A DNA stretch of 64,000 nt from Methyloversatilis sp. RAC08 (GCF_001713355.1 NZ_CP016448.1:124001-188000), one strand, 5' to 3'. Positions 7,645 to 19,146 are shown, counted from the stretch's first letter. Program-made: numbers and translations. Notes: generated by a model not told the origin, from the sequence alone.

Positions 7645-8679
7645 ATGGATCTGTTGACCCCGTGCAACACGGAGCGCACGTCGTGCGCGCCGTTTGAAGC
7701 TTCGATTCCGAACACCGCTGACTCAACTGACACTCATTCTCTGCCTGTCTGCATCGCCAGGGCGGATGCCCCACTGCAGCTGCAAGAAAAACCGCGCGTA
7801 CATATCGACAATGTCGTGCAGTTCGGTGCCGCTCCGCGCGGACCGCGCCTGCTGTCGACGCCCCTGGTGACTTCGCGCTACGACGCGGATACCCGTGCGC
7901 TGTGGATGTATGCGCATCCGGTCGGCCGCCCCTGCTTCACGCCTGAACTGCTGGCGGACGTCGTTGCTCAGCAGCAGGAAGTGGAACTGGCCCCCGGTAC
8001 GGTGGATTTCTTCCTGAATTGCTCATCCGTTCCTGGCGTCTACAACCTTGGGGGCGACCTCGACCTGTTCCGCCGGCTGGTCGAAGCCGGTGACCAGCAG
8101 GCGCTGATGCATTACGCCCAGGCCTGCATCCGCGCCATCAACAACAATGTATCCGGTCTGCATGCCGATGCGGTGTCGATGGCGGTCATTCAGGGGGATG
8201 CGCTCGGGGGCGGTTTCGAGGCGGCGCTGTCCTGCCACGTGGTGATTGCCGAGCGCGGCAGCAAGCTCGGCTTTCCGGAAATGATGTTCAACCTGTTCCC
8301 GGGCATGGGCGCCTACAGCCTCGTCGCGCGCAAGGCCGGGCCGCGGATCGCCGAGGATCTCATCCTGAACGCCCGCATCATGAGTGCCGAAGAGATGCAC
8401 GCGCTCGGTCTCGTCGATCACCTGGCCGAGCCCGGCACCGGAGAGCAGGTGGCGCGCAACGTGATGCGCTCGATGAGCTCACAGCTCAAGGGTTTCCGTG
8501 CTTTCCAGCGCGCCAAGATGCACGCCTTCATCCGCCTGACCTACCAGGAACTCGAGGACGTGGTGCGCGAATGGGTGCGTGGCGCGATGAAGCTCGACCG
8601 GCGCGACCTGCGTACGATGGAGCGGCTGGTCAAGGCACAGAACCGGCTGCACGCCGGGCCGGAAATCGTCAGCGCCTGA
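7645..8679 (+). CDS. rpfF: RpfF-like crotonase, probable DSF/BDSF signal synthase
   Basis: A 344-residue enoyl-CoA hydratase-fold enzyme closest in pattern to RpfF, which makes cis-2-unsaturated fatty-acid quorum signals (DSF/BDSF) from acyl-ACP. Visible family features are GGDLDLFRRLVEAGD, then GDALGGGFEAALSC with Glu192 and KLGFPEMMFNLFPGMGAYS with Glu212. The 20-residue spacing equals that of the two catalytic glutamates of Xanthomonas RpfF. The ATG at 7645 follows GGAGG; the frame is open to 7507 but that part is not protein-like. The first ~50 residues are poorly conserved. No rpfC, rpfG or rpfR sensor gene is adjacent. Confidence 0.85.
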   Translation: MDLLTPCNTERTSCAPFEASIPNTADSTDTHSLPVCIARADAPLQLQEKPRVHIDNVVQFGAAPRGPRLLSTPLVTSRYDADTRALWMYAHPVGRPCFTPELLADVVAQQQEVELAPGTVDFFLNCSSVPGVYNLGGDLDLFRRLVEAGDQQALMHYAQACIRAINNNVSGLHADAVSMAVIQGDALGGGFEAALSCHVVIAERGSKLGFPEMMFNLFPGMGAYSLVARKAGPRIAEDLILNARIMSAEEMHALGLVDHLAEPGTGEQVARNVMRSMSSQLKGFRAFQRAKMHAFIRLTYQELEDVVREWVRGAMKLDRRDLRTMERLVKAQNRLHAGPEIVSA

Positions 8680-8770
8680 TGATCTGTCATACCGGGGCAC
8701 GACGGTGCCCCGGCTGCATTTATTCCAAACGGCATGGGCCTGCGGGCAGAGCGCTTCTGCAAGCGCGCGC

Positions 8771-9391
8771 TCAGTTCGCGTACTTCACCGAGCAGCCATA
8801 GGCGCGTGTCACTGGTTTGGTGACCGGCTTGCCGTCCAGCACCTGATTGATCGCCAGCCGCGCCAGCGGCTCGGCCTTCGGAATGTCGGCCGGATCGGTC
8901 GATGCGATGCTGTCGATGCCGCCCATATAGGCCAGCTTGCCATCCGGCGCGATCACATACATGTGCGGCGTGACCTGCGCACCGTAGGCGCGACCGATGA
9001 CGCCCTTGGGGTCGAGCACGAAATGGGTCGGTGACGCATTTCTGTCCGCCGTCTGCCTGAGCGCCGTTTCGCCGTCGACATGGCCCTGCTCGCCTGGCGC
9101 CGAGCTGGCCACGGTAAGCCATACGGCGCCCTTCGTGGTCACGTCGCGCTGCAGCTTCTGCATTTCGCCGCTCTTGTACCACTTGACGACGTACGGGCAG
9201 CCGTCGTTCATCCATTCCAGCACCACCGTCTTGCCGGCGAGTCCGGACAGCGTGACGGTCTTGCCGTGGGCATCCACACCCGTAAAGGCAGGCGCAGGTT
9301 CGCCGACCTTTGGCGCAGCGAGCGCAGCCGCCGGCAGCAGTGCAACCGCCGCCGACATCAGCAGGCGGGACGTTCGGGAACTGAAGAGCAT
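8771..9391 (-). CDS. Exported redoxin/thioredoxin-fold protein
   Basis: A 206-residue protein with a signal peptide (MSAAVALLPAAALAAPK) and an AhpC/TSA-redoxin-like thioredoxin fold: VGEPAPAFTGVDAHGKTV, then NDGCPYVVKWY, which has a single N-terminal cysteine instead of CxxC, and VTPHMYVIAPDGK with the cis-Pro. A second cysteine lies near the C-terminus (YGCSVKY), so it may act as a two-Cys peroxiredoxin-like enzyme. The second of two close ATGs (9391) is preferred because GGAGG lies 7 bp upstream. It lies 21 bp after the DsbD-like gene and is probably its redox partner. Confidence 0.8.
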   Translation of the reverse strand: MLFSSRTSRLLMSAAVALLPAAALAAPKVGEPAPAFTGVDAHGKTVTLSGLAGKTVVLEWMNDGCPYVVKWYKSGEMQKLQRDVTTKGAVWLTVASSAPGEQGHVDGETALRQTADRNASPTHFVLDPKGVIGRAYGAQVTPHMYVIAPDGKLAYMGGIDSIASTDPADIPKAEPLARLAINQVLDGKPVTKPVTRAYGCSVKYAN

Positions 9392-9412
9392 GGTCATTCC
9401 TCCGTGAAAGGA

Positions 9413-11518
9413 TCAGGAACCGATCCGGTCGAGCACGATCTGCTCGGTCAGGATCTGCGGAAGCACCGCCGGCGGTGCGCCATCCGGCGGGAAATAGACA
9501 TAGAGCGGCACGCCATCGCGGCCATGCTGGCGTAGAAAATCGGTGATCAGCGGATCGCTGCGCGTCCAGTCACCCTTCATGTAGGTGATGCCGCGCGTCG
9601 CGAAGGCCTGCTGCACGCCGGTCGTCGACAGCGCCACCTTTTCGTTCATCAGGCAGGTGACGCACCAGGCAGCCGTCATGTTGATGAATACCGGCCTGCC
9701 GGCTGCGCGCAGTTCGCTCAGGCGCGCGGGCGCGTACGGTTCCGATCCGGCCACTGCAATGCCAGCCGACGGTCCGGTGCCGGCTGGCTCGGGCGCGCGA
9801 GCGATGCCGACTGTGGCAAGCAGTGCCGCCAACAGTGCGCCGGTACGCCAGGCGCCAGCGCTTGAAGCCCCACCCTGCGCAACCCCCAGCAACCACCCCG
9901 CCAGCGCCAGCAACAACAGCACGACCAGCGCCATCAGCACGCCATCGGCACCGGATTGCTGGCTCAGCACCCAGACCAGCCACGCGGCCGCTGCATACAT
10001 CGGGAAGGCCAGCGCCTGCTTCAGGCGGTCCATCCAAGGCCCGGGTCGCGGCATGCGGCGCGCCAGACCCGGCACGAACGCGAGCAGCGCATAGGGCAGT
10101 GCCAGACCGACCCCCATCGCGACGAATACCGCGACCGTCTGTGCCGCCGGCGCCGCGAGTGCGAACGCCAGCGCACCGCCCATGAAAGGTGCGGTGCACG
10201 GCGTGGCGACGACGACCGCCAGAGCACCGGTGAAAAAACTGCCGGACAGACCCGGTCGTGATGCCAGCGCATCCCCGGCGGACGCGAATCCACTGCCGAA
10301 ACCGAACACGCCGGACAGATTCAGTCCGATGACGAACAGCAGCCCCGCCATGGCGGTCACGAACACCGGTGACTGGAACTGGAAGCCCCAGCCGGCCTGC
10401 AACCCTGCCGTGCGCAGTGCGAGCAGCACGCCGGCCAGCAGCAGGAAAGTGAACACGACACCGGCGCAGTAGGCGAGCGACTGCGCGCGCACCGTGCGCT
10501 GCGCATGGCCGCCCAGCTGGGCGAATGACAGGGCCTTGATCGCCAGCACCGGAAACACACAGGGCATCAGGTTGAGCAGCAGGCCGCCCACCAGCGCGAA
10601 CAGTACGGCCCACGCGAGGCCGAATGCGTCAGATGGTGGCGTCGCCTCCGATGGCGCCGGTGGCGGTGCGCTCCCGCTGGCGAGCACGACAGACGGCGCA
10701 CGGTCAACAGCCAATCCGGGCGTCGACACCCACAGCGCCCGGGCAACGCCATCGCGGTCGCGCACATGGAGCACGCCGGACAGCGCGCGTGCCGGGTCGA
10801 ACGCGGCGCCCGGCTTGAATGCGATCGCCGCGCGGCCGTCGGCGACCGTCAGCGTCTGTGGCGCACCATGTTCGACCGGCCCCCACTCTGCCGGCAGGAA
10901 GTCAGCGTCGACGATGGCATCGGCGCCCGGGCCGCTCAACGTGAGCACGGCGTCGGCGCTCACCGCCGCCTGCCAGCGGGCCGGCCCCGGTAGCGCGTCG
11001 CCTGCCGCATCGAACAACACGGCTTCGGCGCTGCGGATCGATTCGCCCGCCGGCAGCGTCAGCCTGAACACGCCCTCTTCCGGAATGCAGATGTCCTTGC
11101 ACACCAGCCAGCCGGCTTTCGCAGTGAGCGTCTGCGGGCCTTCAAGGCCAGCCGGCAATGTCACGCTGAAGGGCAGCAGCAACTCACCTTCGTGAATGAA
11201 GGTGGTCACCGGCCCGTCGACGTGGCGCTTCGGCGTCGGCCAGCGGATGTCCGACACCGTGCTGCCGGCCGGCGCAAACAGTTCGATGCGCGGCGGCTGT
11301 CCGGCATCGCCCGGGTTCATCCAGTAGATGTGCCAGCCTTCGGCCAGGCGCAGATGCAAGGCGAGATCGACCGTATCGCCGGCACGCGCAGCATCCTGTG
11401 CCGACACCAACGTGACGGTGGCGCGCGAGCTGACGCCCGCTCCGCTCTCCAGCGCCGATGCAGGCGATTGGACGAGCACGGCGAGCAGAAGCAGCAGACG
11501 GATGAAAGTGGCGCGCAT
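9413..11518 (-). CDS. DsbD/ScsB-family thiol:disulfide interchange protein
   Basis: A 701-residue inner-membrane electron transporter. A signal peptide precedes a periplasmic DsbD-alpha/ScsB-like domain (about 25-270, with GWHIYWMNPGDAG and CKDICIPEEG). Next come about eight membrane helices with the paired cysteines of the DsbD core (MPCVFPVL and VATPCTAPFMG), and a C-terminal thioredoxin-like domain with WCVTC (LMNEK follows). It carries cytosolic thioredoxin electrons to the periplasm. The long N-terminal domain is more like ScsB (copper-stress) than E. coli DsbD. A TTG lies two codons upstream; I prefer the ATG. It forms an operon with the downstream redoxin. Confidence 0.88.
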   Translation of the reverse strand: MRATFIRLLLLLAVLVQSPASALESGAGVSSRATVTLVSAQDAARAGDTVDLALHLRLAEGWHIYWMNPGDAGQPPRIELFAPAGSTVSDIRWPTPKRHVDGPVTTFIHEGELLLPFSVTLPAGLEGPQTLTAKAGWLVCKDICIPEEGVFRLTLPAGESIRSAEAVLFDAAGDALPGPARWQAAVSADAVLTLSGPGADAIVDADFLPAEWGPVEHGAPQTLTVADGRAAIAFKPGAAFDPARALSGVLHVRDRDGVARALWVSTPGLAVDRAPSVVLASGSAPPPAPSEATPPSDAFGLAWAVLFALVGGLLLNLMPCVFPVLAIKALSFAQLGGHAQRTVRAQSLAYCAGVVFTFLLLAGVLLALRTAGLQAGWGFQFQSPVFVTAMAGLLFVIGLNLSGVFGFGSGFASAGDALASRPGLSGSFFTGALAVVVATPCTAPFMGGALAFALAAPAAQTVAVFVAMGVGLALPYALLAFVPGLARRMPRPGPWMDRLKQALAFPMYAAAAWLVWVLSQQSGADGVLMALVVLLLLALAGWLLGVAQGGASSAGAWRTGALLAALLATVGIARAPEPAGTGPSAGIAVAGSEPYAPARLSELRAAGRPVFINMTAAWCVTCLMNEKVALSTTGVQQAFATRGITYMKGDWTRSDPLITDFLRQHGRDGVPLYVYFPPDGAPPAVLPQILTEQIVLDRIGS

Positions 11519-11721
11519 GGTCAAGCAAGGGATCGTTTTCAGAGTCGTCGGTTCCTGAAGCGGTGTCCAGCCAAGTGGTGAAAGTCGTCACCGCGGCAGA
11601 AAAGCATGCATCCCGTCGCGGTGAAGTTTGTGTGAGGACTCGGTGATACGGGCTGCCTAGCATCCGGGCACCGGTCAGCAGTTCAGTGTCCGGCTCACCT
11701 CACATCTCCCGGAGAGTCCTC

Positions 11722-12507
11722 ATGTTTCCTTCTTCATTGCGCAAGTCCCGTATGGCCGCAGCCATGATGCTGCTGGGTCTCACCTCGTCGGCCCAGGCGG
11801 CCCTCGTCGATATCACGGTCACCGTCGAAAACCTCGTATCCGCCAACGGCATCAGCTTCGCCCCCCTGCACTTCGGATTCAACAACGGCAGCTTCGACGC
11901 CTTCAATCTGGGCAGCGTCGCGACCGAGCCCATCATTTCAGTCGCCGAGGGCGGTGCAGGTGGCGCATGGCAGGCGGCCTTCGCTGCAGCCGACCCGACA
12001 GCAACCCGCGGCACGCTGGGCGGCTTGTTGCAGCCAGGTGGCACGAGCAGCGCCACCTTCACCGTTGACAGCTCGCTGAACCGGTTCTTCACGTTCGCGG
12101 CAATGGTCGTGCCGAGCAACGATTTCTTCATCGGCAACGATTCGCCGATGCGCTACCAGTTGTTCGACGCAGCAGGCAATCTGGTCGTCAATTCGATCAA
12201 CCAGACCGCCCGGCAGATCTGGGATGCCGGCTCCGAGGTATTCGACCCCGCCGCGTCGGCGTTTGTCGGCAACAACGACCTGCGCGCGCCGCAAAATTCG
12301 GTGGTTGCGTTCAATTTCGCCGAACTCGCTGCCTACAACGGCCTCACGACTGCGACTGGCTATACGCTCGACAGCACACTCGCGGCCGACACCAACGTCT
12401 ATCGCATTTCGTTTGCGGTGGCGCCGGTCCCGGAGCCGGAAACCTACGCCATGATGCTGGCAGGCCTGGTCATGATCGGCAGCATCGCGCGCCGGCGACT
12501 GGGCTGA
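11722..12507 (+). CDS. Spondin-domain PEP-CTERM exported protein
   Basis: A 261-residue secreted protein. The signal peptide (MAAAMMLLGLTSSAQA) is followed by a spondin_N-like domain of about 190 residues (DITVTVENLVSANGISFAPL, the core SFAPLHFGFNNG, FNFAELAAYNG). The C-terminal sorting signal is VPEPETYAMMLAGL, then a hydrophobic helix and RRR. It should be processed by exosortase and displayed on or released from the surface. GGAGAG lies just before the ATG at 11722. It is followed by a two-component pair whose gene starts 89 bp downstream, so the two may be functionally linked. Confidence 0.87.
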   Translation: MFPSSLRKSRMAAAMMLLGLTSSAQAALVDITVTVENLVSANGISFAPLHFGFNNGSFDAFNLGSVATEPIISVAEGGAGGAWQAAFAAADPTATRGTLGGLLQPGGTSSATFTVDSSLNRFFTFAAMVVPSNDFFIGNDSPMRYQLFDAAGNLVVNSINQTARQIWDAGSEVFDPAASAFVGNNDLRAPQNSVVAFNFAELAAYNGLTTATGYTLDSTLAADTNVYRISFAVAPVPEPETYAMMLAGLVMIGSIARRRLG

Positions 12508-12521
12508 ACGCTGTCGACAAG

Positions 12522-12539
12522 CTTCACGCCGGCGTGAAG
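12522..12539. promoter_or_regulatory. Perfect 18-bp palindrome before the response regulator
   Basis: CTTCACGCC/GGCGTGAAG is a perfect palindrome 15 bp after the PEP-CTERM stop and 57 bp before the response regulator ATG. It has no loop and no T-run, so an operator fits better than a terminator. GTGAAGT recurs at about 11631 upstream of the PEP-CTERM gene. A -10-like TAGTCT follows at about 12560. Confidence 0.4.
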
Positions 12540-12595
12540 TCAGTCGCCGGCAGACCTGCTAGTCTCGATTTTTCAGCCTGCCGGGCGCCAGACCG

Positions 12596-13297
12596 ATGAA
12601 CGAGCATGTTTTGCTTGTCGAGGACGACAATGCCATCGCGGGTACCCTGCGTCTCCATCTGGAAGGCGCAGGGTACCGCCTGCACCGCGAATCGGACGGC
12701 CTGCAGGCCATCGCCGCCATCGATCGCCGTCGCTGGGATCTCGTGCTGCTCGACCTGATGTTGCCGGGTGCGGATGGCTGGGATGTCTGTCGCCACCTCA
12801 AGGCACGGCATGCCGATATTCCGGTCATCATGCTGAGCGCCCGTTCGGCGGAGGCTCACCGCGTGCTCGGACTCGAACTCGGTGCCGACGACTACCTCGC
12901 CAAACCGTTCTCCATGCTCGAACTGGTGGCGCGCATTCGCGCACTGCTGCGCCGCGTCGAGCAGCTACGCAGCGCACCGTCGGTCTCCGTTGACCTGCGC
13001 TTCGGATCGTTTCGACTCGACACGCAGCGACGCGAACTGGCGCGCGATGACGTGCCGATCCCGCTCACCCTGCGCGAATTCGATCTGCTGCACTTTCTGG
13101 CACGGCATCCCGGACAGGCTTTCAGTCGCGGCAGTCTGTTGCAGCGCGTCTGGGGACCCGGCTTCGATGGTTATGAACACACGGTCAATTCGCACATCAA
13201 CCGCTTGCGCAACAAGATCGAGGACGACCCGAGAAATCCGCAGCGCATCGTGACGGTCTGGGGCGTGGGCTATCGATTCGAGGACACCGTGCCGTGA
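12596..13297 (+). CDS. OmpR/PhoB-family response regulator
   Basis: A 233-residue DNA-binding response regulator. The receiver domain has the acidic pair ED-D (9-11), the phospho-acceptor Asp53 (LLDLMLPG), a conserved Ser81 (LSAR) and Lys103 (LAKPFS). The C-terminal winged helix (about 140-230) contains LTLREFDLLHFLARHPGQ and HTVNSHINRLRNKIE. It overlaps the kinase start by 4 bp (GTGA), so the two are translationally coupled. The adjacent palindrome and PEP-CTERM gene are candidate targets. The stimulus is unknown. Confidence 0.93.
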   Translation: MNEHVLLVEDDNAIAGTLRLHLEGAGYRLHRESDGLQAIAAIDRRRWDLVLLDLMLPGADGWDVCRHLKARHADIPVIMLSARSAEAHRVLGLELGADDYLAKPFSMLELVARIRALLRRVEQLRSAPSVSVDLRFGSFRLDTQRRELARDDVPIPLTLREFDLLHFLARHPGQAFSRGSLLQRVWGPGFDGYEHTVNSHINRLRNKIEDDPRNPQRIVTVWGVGYRFEDTVP

Positions 13298-14787
13298 TCC
13301 GTTCGCCCTCCTTCGCGACACGTCTCATTGTCACCATGGCGGTGCTGCTGCTCGCCTATGGCGCATTTGTCGGCCTGCTCGGACGACATGTCGCGGCACA
13401 ACACGAAAAGGAGTCGCTGCAACGACTGTCGCACGGGCTGGCCCGTCACATCATCGAACACTGGCCGGACATTGCACGGGCTGAGACGGACGCCGCCGAC
13501 CGGTCGGCCCGCGAAACCCTGCTGTCGATGCTGATGGTCGTCAATCCAGGTGTTCAGGTCTATGTTCTGGACGCCGACGGACGCGTCGCCCACTACATCG
13601 GCGAGCCCGGCATGGTGCGGCAGCCGCAGGTCGATCTGGCTCCGGTTCAGCAGTTTCTCGACGGCGCACCCTTGCCGCTGTTCGGCACCGATCCGATGGA
13701 CGTCGGCGTGTCCCGCATTTTCAGCGTTGCGATGTTTGCACCGCGACCCGGCGACCCCAAGCCGCCCGGTTACCTCTACATCGTGCTCGACGGTCAGGCG
13801 CGCACGCTTGTTGCCGGTCAATCCAGCCTGCAGCGCGTCTGGCAGGGCGCAGCGATCGCGGCGACGCTGGGACTGCTGCTCGCGGTCGCGAGCGGGGTGA
13901 TCGCATTCCATCGGCTGACACGGCCACTGCATCGTATCGCGCACCGCATGCGCAGTTTCGGCAAGGACGAAACCGATGCAGCTGTCGTCGGCGATGTCGT
14001 GGCGACACAGGTGGGTGACGAAGTGCAGGCAATCAAGCGCGCTTTCGAGGACATGACCGAAAGGCTGAAGGCACAGGCTGCGCGGGAACAGCAACAAAGC
14101 GATTCGCATCGGGAAATGATGGCGGGCGTGGCGCATGATCTGCGCTCTCCCCTTACCGCGCTTCACGGTCTGCTTGAGGCACTTGCCGGACAGCGGTCGT
14201 CGTCGCCTGCAACGTTCGATCGCATCCTGTCGACTGCGTTGGCGCAAAGCGACAAGGTGCGCCGGCTTTCGCAACAGCTGTTCGAGCTGTGCGCGTTGCA
14301 GTCGAGCGGTCAGGCGCTCAATCGTGAGCGGTTCCGGCTCGACGAACTGGTGACCGACGCCGTGCAGAAATTCGATCTCACCGACAGCGCCCGCCCGCCC
14401 GTCATGCTTCAGGGACCGCCGCCCGGCAAACTTGAACTTGACGGAGACCTGCAATTGATCGAACGCGCGTTGTCCAATCTTATCGACAACGCCATGCGCC
14501 ACGCGCCGGGCACCGAACCGGTTCATGTCAGCCTGAGTCGCAACGGCATGCTGGCGCAGATCGTTGTGGAAGATGCCGGTCCCGGGCTGCCCCAGGATCT
14601 GATAGACAGGCTCGACCGCGGACAGTCTTTGCGCGATCCGCCGCTTCAGCGAAAAAGCGGCGGCATCGGCGGACTGGGCCTTGCCATCGCACAGCGTGTG
14701 GCGGATCTGCATGGCGGCAGCCTGAAACTGTTGCCGACCCGAAGCGGGGGCACACGCCTGTGCCTGGCGCTGCCCTTGAGCATCTGA
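13294..14787 (+). CDS. HAMP-type sensor histidine kinase
   Basis: A 497-residue membrane sensor kinase starting at GTG, overlapping the response regulator stop. A first membrane helix (about 9-28) and a second near 185-205 enclose a periplasmic sensor of about 150 residues that includes VYVLDADGRVAHYIGEPG. A HAMP domain follows, then HisKA with the phospho-accepting His281 (GVAHDLRSPLTALHG), and a GHKL ATPase with N-box NLIDNAMRH, G1 EDAGPGLP and G2 GIGGLGLAIAQ. It pairs with the upstream regulator. Confidence 0.93.
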   Translation: MIRSPSFATRLIVTMAVLLLAYGAFVGLLGRHVAAQHEKESLQRLSHGLARHIIEHWPDIARAETDAADRSARETLLSMLMVVNPGVQVYVLDADGRVAHYIGEPGMVRQPQVDLAPVQQFLDGAPLPLFGTDPMDVGVSRIFSVAMFAPRPGDPKPPGYLYIVLDGQARTLVAGQSSLQRVWQGAAIAATLGLLLAVASGVIAFHRLTRPLHRIAHRMRSFGKDETDAAVVGDVVATQVGDEVQAIKRAFEDMTERLKAQAAREQQQSDSHREMMAGVAHDLRSPLTALHGLLEALAGQRSSSPATFDRILSTALAQSDKVRRLSQQLFELCALQSSGQALNRERFRLDELVTDAVQKFDLTDSARPPVMLQGPPPGKLELDGDLQLIERALSNLIDNAMRHAPGTEPVHVSLSRNGMLAQIVVEDAGPGLPQDLIDRLDRGQSLRDPPLQRKSGGIGGLGLAIAQRVADLHGGSLKLLPTRSGGTRLCLALPLSI

Positions 14788-14809
14788 TGTGGTCTGAACG
14801 AGGCGACGC

Positions 14810-15673
14810 CTACTTCGTCCGTCCGAGAAAAGCAGCTACGTCATCAATGACCGGCGCCAGTCCGCGCAGCGGGCGACCGAAGGCACCGACGAGGGTCAGG
14901 TGATTCACCCCGTCGTAGTAGCGCTCATCGACTGCAACGCCTGCACCGCGCAAGGCCTGAGCCAGCCCGCCGGTGTTGCGCTGCGGATTGACCAGATCGT
15001 CTTTCCGCGCGGCGATCAGCAGGCTGCGCGGCGCCGCGGCCGACACGTGCCGGAGCGGCTGCGAATCGGCGGGCGCCGGATCTTCGACACCCGGGCGATT
15101 GAATACCGGTTTGACGTCCGGATTGACGATGGGCAGGAAATCGTAGGGGCCGGCCAGACCGACCAGTCCGGCCAGCCGATCGGTCCGGCGGCCGAGTTTG
15201 CCGAGCCAGCGCGCGTCCAGCGCCAGCATGGCGGCGTTGTAGGCGCCCGCGCTGTGACCGGCCACATGCAGCCGATCGGCATCTGCGCCATGCACCGCGG
15301 CGTTGTCCATCGTCCAGGCGACGGCGGCGGCACAGTCGTCGAGAAAGGCCGGATACACCACTTCGGGGTATAGCCGGTAATCCGGAATCACCGTGACGAT
15401 GCCGCGCTCGGCCAGCGCGGCGCCGACGAACAGGTAATCCTCGCGCCGACCGGCATTCCAGCTGCCGCCGTAGAAGAACACGACGACCGGCGCCGGGCCC
15501 GAGGTGTCGAGCGGACGATAGACATCCAGCTTCATGCGCCGGTGCGGGCCGTAGGCGATGTCGGCGTCGCGCCGGTGCGCCGATGGCGCCAGCAGATTCA
15601 GCAGACCGGTGGCGGAACAGCCGGCGAGCAGCGGCAGGCCAGCCAGCAGGCCAAGCATGGGGCGTCTGTTCAT
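14810..15673 (-). CDS. Lipoprotein alpha/beta hydrolase (esterase-like)
   Basis: A 287-residue predicted lipoprotein with lipobox LLAGC (Cys19). The fold is an alpha/beta hydrolase of the BD-FAE/esterase-lipase type: oxyanion motif FYGGSWNAG, the tyrosine-rich PDYRLYPE, nucleophile elbow GHSAGAYN, a likely acidic residue in RKDDLVNP, and the catalytic His in GVNHLTLVG. All three triad members can be placed. It probably acts on a carboxyl ester in the periplasm; the substrate is unknown. It converges with the histidine kinase gene, 22 bp apart. Confidence 0.85.
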   Translation of the reverse strand: MNRRPMLGLLAGLPLLAGCSATGLLNLLAPSAHRRDADIAYGPHRRMKLDVYRPLDTSGPAPVVVFFYGGSWNAGRREDYLFVGAALAERGIVTVIPDYRLYPEVVYPAFLDDCAAAVAWTMDNAAVHGADADRLHVAGHSAGAYNAAMLALDARWLGKLGRRTDRLAGLVGLAGPYDFLPIVNPDVKPVFNRPGVEDPAPADSQPLRHVSAAAPRSLLIAARKDDLVNPQRNTGGLAQALRGAGVAVDERYYDGVNHLTLVGAFGRPLRGLAPVIDDVAAFLGRTK

Positions 15674-15737
15674 AGGGCGAATACGGTCGGTCGAGTGCGT
15701 CTGCTACCCGCGCCGACGGCTGGCGGATGCATCCGCA

Positions 15738-17777
<2,040 letters not shown>

Positions 17778-17940
17778 GTTAGAATTTTGCGTTGCACAAG
17801 ACGTACTGACAAGGACTGCCGAAGCATCGCACGAGTTCGCATACCTGCAGACAGCACGCCGTTTCAAGCCTATCTTTCAAGCACATGACGCATCCGCCTC
17901 AGTTCGAGGCATCCACCTCACGCACTCCGGAGCACCACGC

Positions 17941-19146
17941 ATGAACCCGTCTGTCTTCTCGTCCGTCGACATGGCACCGCGCGACCCCATCCTGGGTCTG
18001 ACCGAAGCTTTCAACACCGACACCCGCACGACCAAGGTCAATCTGGGCGTCGGCGTGTATTACGACGACGCAGGCAAGCTGCCGCTGCTGCGCGCAGTGC
18101 GTACGGCCGAAGAGGCGCGCATGAAGAATGCCCCGCCGCGCGGCTATCAGCCGATCGAAGGCTCACCGGCCTACAACAAGGCGGTGCAGGACCTGCTGTT
18201 CGGCGCCGGCGCGGCACTGACCGCCGACGGACGCGTGGTCACCGCCCAGGCGCTGGGCGGTACCGGCGCGCTGAAGATCGGTGCCGACTTCCTGAAGCGG
18301 CTGCTGCCGCAAGCCAAGGTATATATCAGCGATCCGAGCTGGGAGAACCATCGCGCGCTGTTCGAAGCGGCCGGGTTCGAGGTCGACACCTATCCGTATT
18401 TCGACGCCGACACGCGCGGCGTGCGGTTCGACGCGATGATCGCCCATCTCAAGGCGCTGCCGGCCCACGCCATCGTGCTGCTGCACGCCTGCTGCCACAA
18501 CCCGACCGGCGCCGACCTGACCGATGCGCAGTGGGGCGAAGTGGTGGAGGTGTGCAACTCGCGCAACCTGGTGCCCTTCCTCGACATGGCTTATCAGGGC
18601 TTCGCCGACGACATCGAGAAGGACGCCGTGGCGGTGCGCCTGTTCGTGCAGTCGGGTCTGAGCTTCGTCATTTCCAGTTCGTTCTCGAAGTCGTTCTCGC
18701 TGTACGGCGAGCGCGTCGGCGCGCTGTCCATCGTGACCGCGAGCAAGGACGAAGCCGGCCGCGTGCTGAGCCAGTTGAAGCGCACCATCCGCACCAACTA
18801 CTCCAACCCGCCGACACACGGCGGCGCGGTGGTCGCGGCCGTGCTGTCGACGCCGGAACTGCGTGCCATGTGGGAACAGGAACTGGGTGAAATGCGCGAC
18901 CGCATCCGCGCCATGCGCACCGGCCTGGTCGACAAGCTCGCCGCACGCGGCGTGGCGCGCGACTTCTCCTTCGTCGTGCGTCAGCGCGGCATGTTCAGCT
19001 ACACCGGCCTCAACGCTGCACAGGTCGATCGCCTGCGCGACGAATTCGGCATCTACGCGGTCGGCACCGGCCGCATCTGCCTGGCTGCGCTGAATTCGAA
19101 GAATATCGACTACGTGGCCGATTCTCTGGCAACCATCCTGAAGTAA
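17941..19146 (+). CDS. Aspartate/aromatic amino acid aminotransferase (class I)
   Basis: A 401-residue PLP-dependent transaminase of the AspC/TyrB type. Seen are the N-terminal segment DPILGLTEAF, NLGVGVYYDD, the substrate-loop region GYQPIEGSPAYN, HNPTGADLT, DMAYQGFADD, the PLP-binding Lys250 in SSSFSKSFSLYGERVG, and the C-terminal arginine region TGRICLAALN. It transfers the amino group of aspartate, phenylalanine or tyrosine to 2-oxoglutarate; the exact preference cannot be read from the sequence. The ATG at 17941 matches the family N-terminus, though the frame is open to 17734. Confidence 0.92.
   Translation: MNPSVFSSVDMAPRDPILGLTEAFNTDTRTTKVNLGVGVYYDDAGKLPLLRAVRTAEEARMKNAPPRGYQPIEGSPAYNKAVQDLLFGAGAALTADGRVVTAQALGGTGALKIGADFLKRLLPQAKVYISDPSWENHRALFEAAGFEVDTYPYFDADTRGVRFDAMIAHLKALPAHAIVLLHACCHNPTGADLTDAQWGEVVEVCNSRNLVPFLDMAYQGFADDIEKDAVAVRLFVQSGLSFVISSSFSKSFSLYGERVGALSIVTASKDEAGRVLSQLKRTIRTNYSNPPTHGGAVVAAVLSTPELRAMWEQELGEMRDRIRAMRTGLVDKLAARGVARDFSFVVRQRGMFSYTGLNAAQVDRLRDEFGIYAVGTGRICLAALNSKNIDYVADSLATILK

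Noticed and set aside
11672-11690. Possible sigma-54 site before the spondin PEP-CTERM gene
   Set aside because: GGCACC...GC is present but the doublet spacing is one base short of that required.
17778-17940. SOS box before uvrB
   Set aside because: No CTG-N10-CAG sequence could be found in the divergent region.
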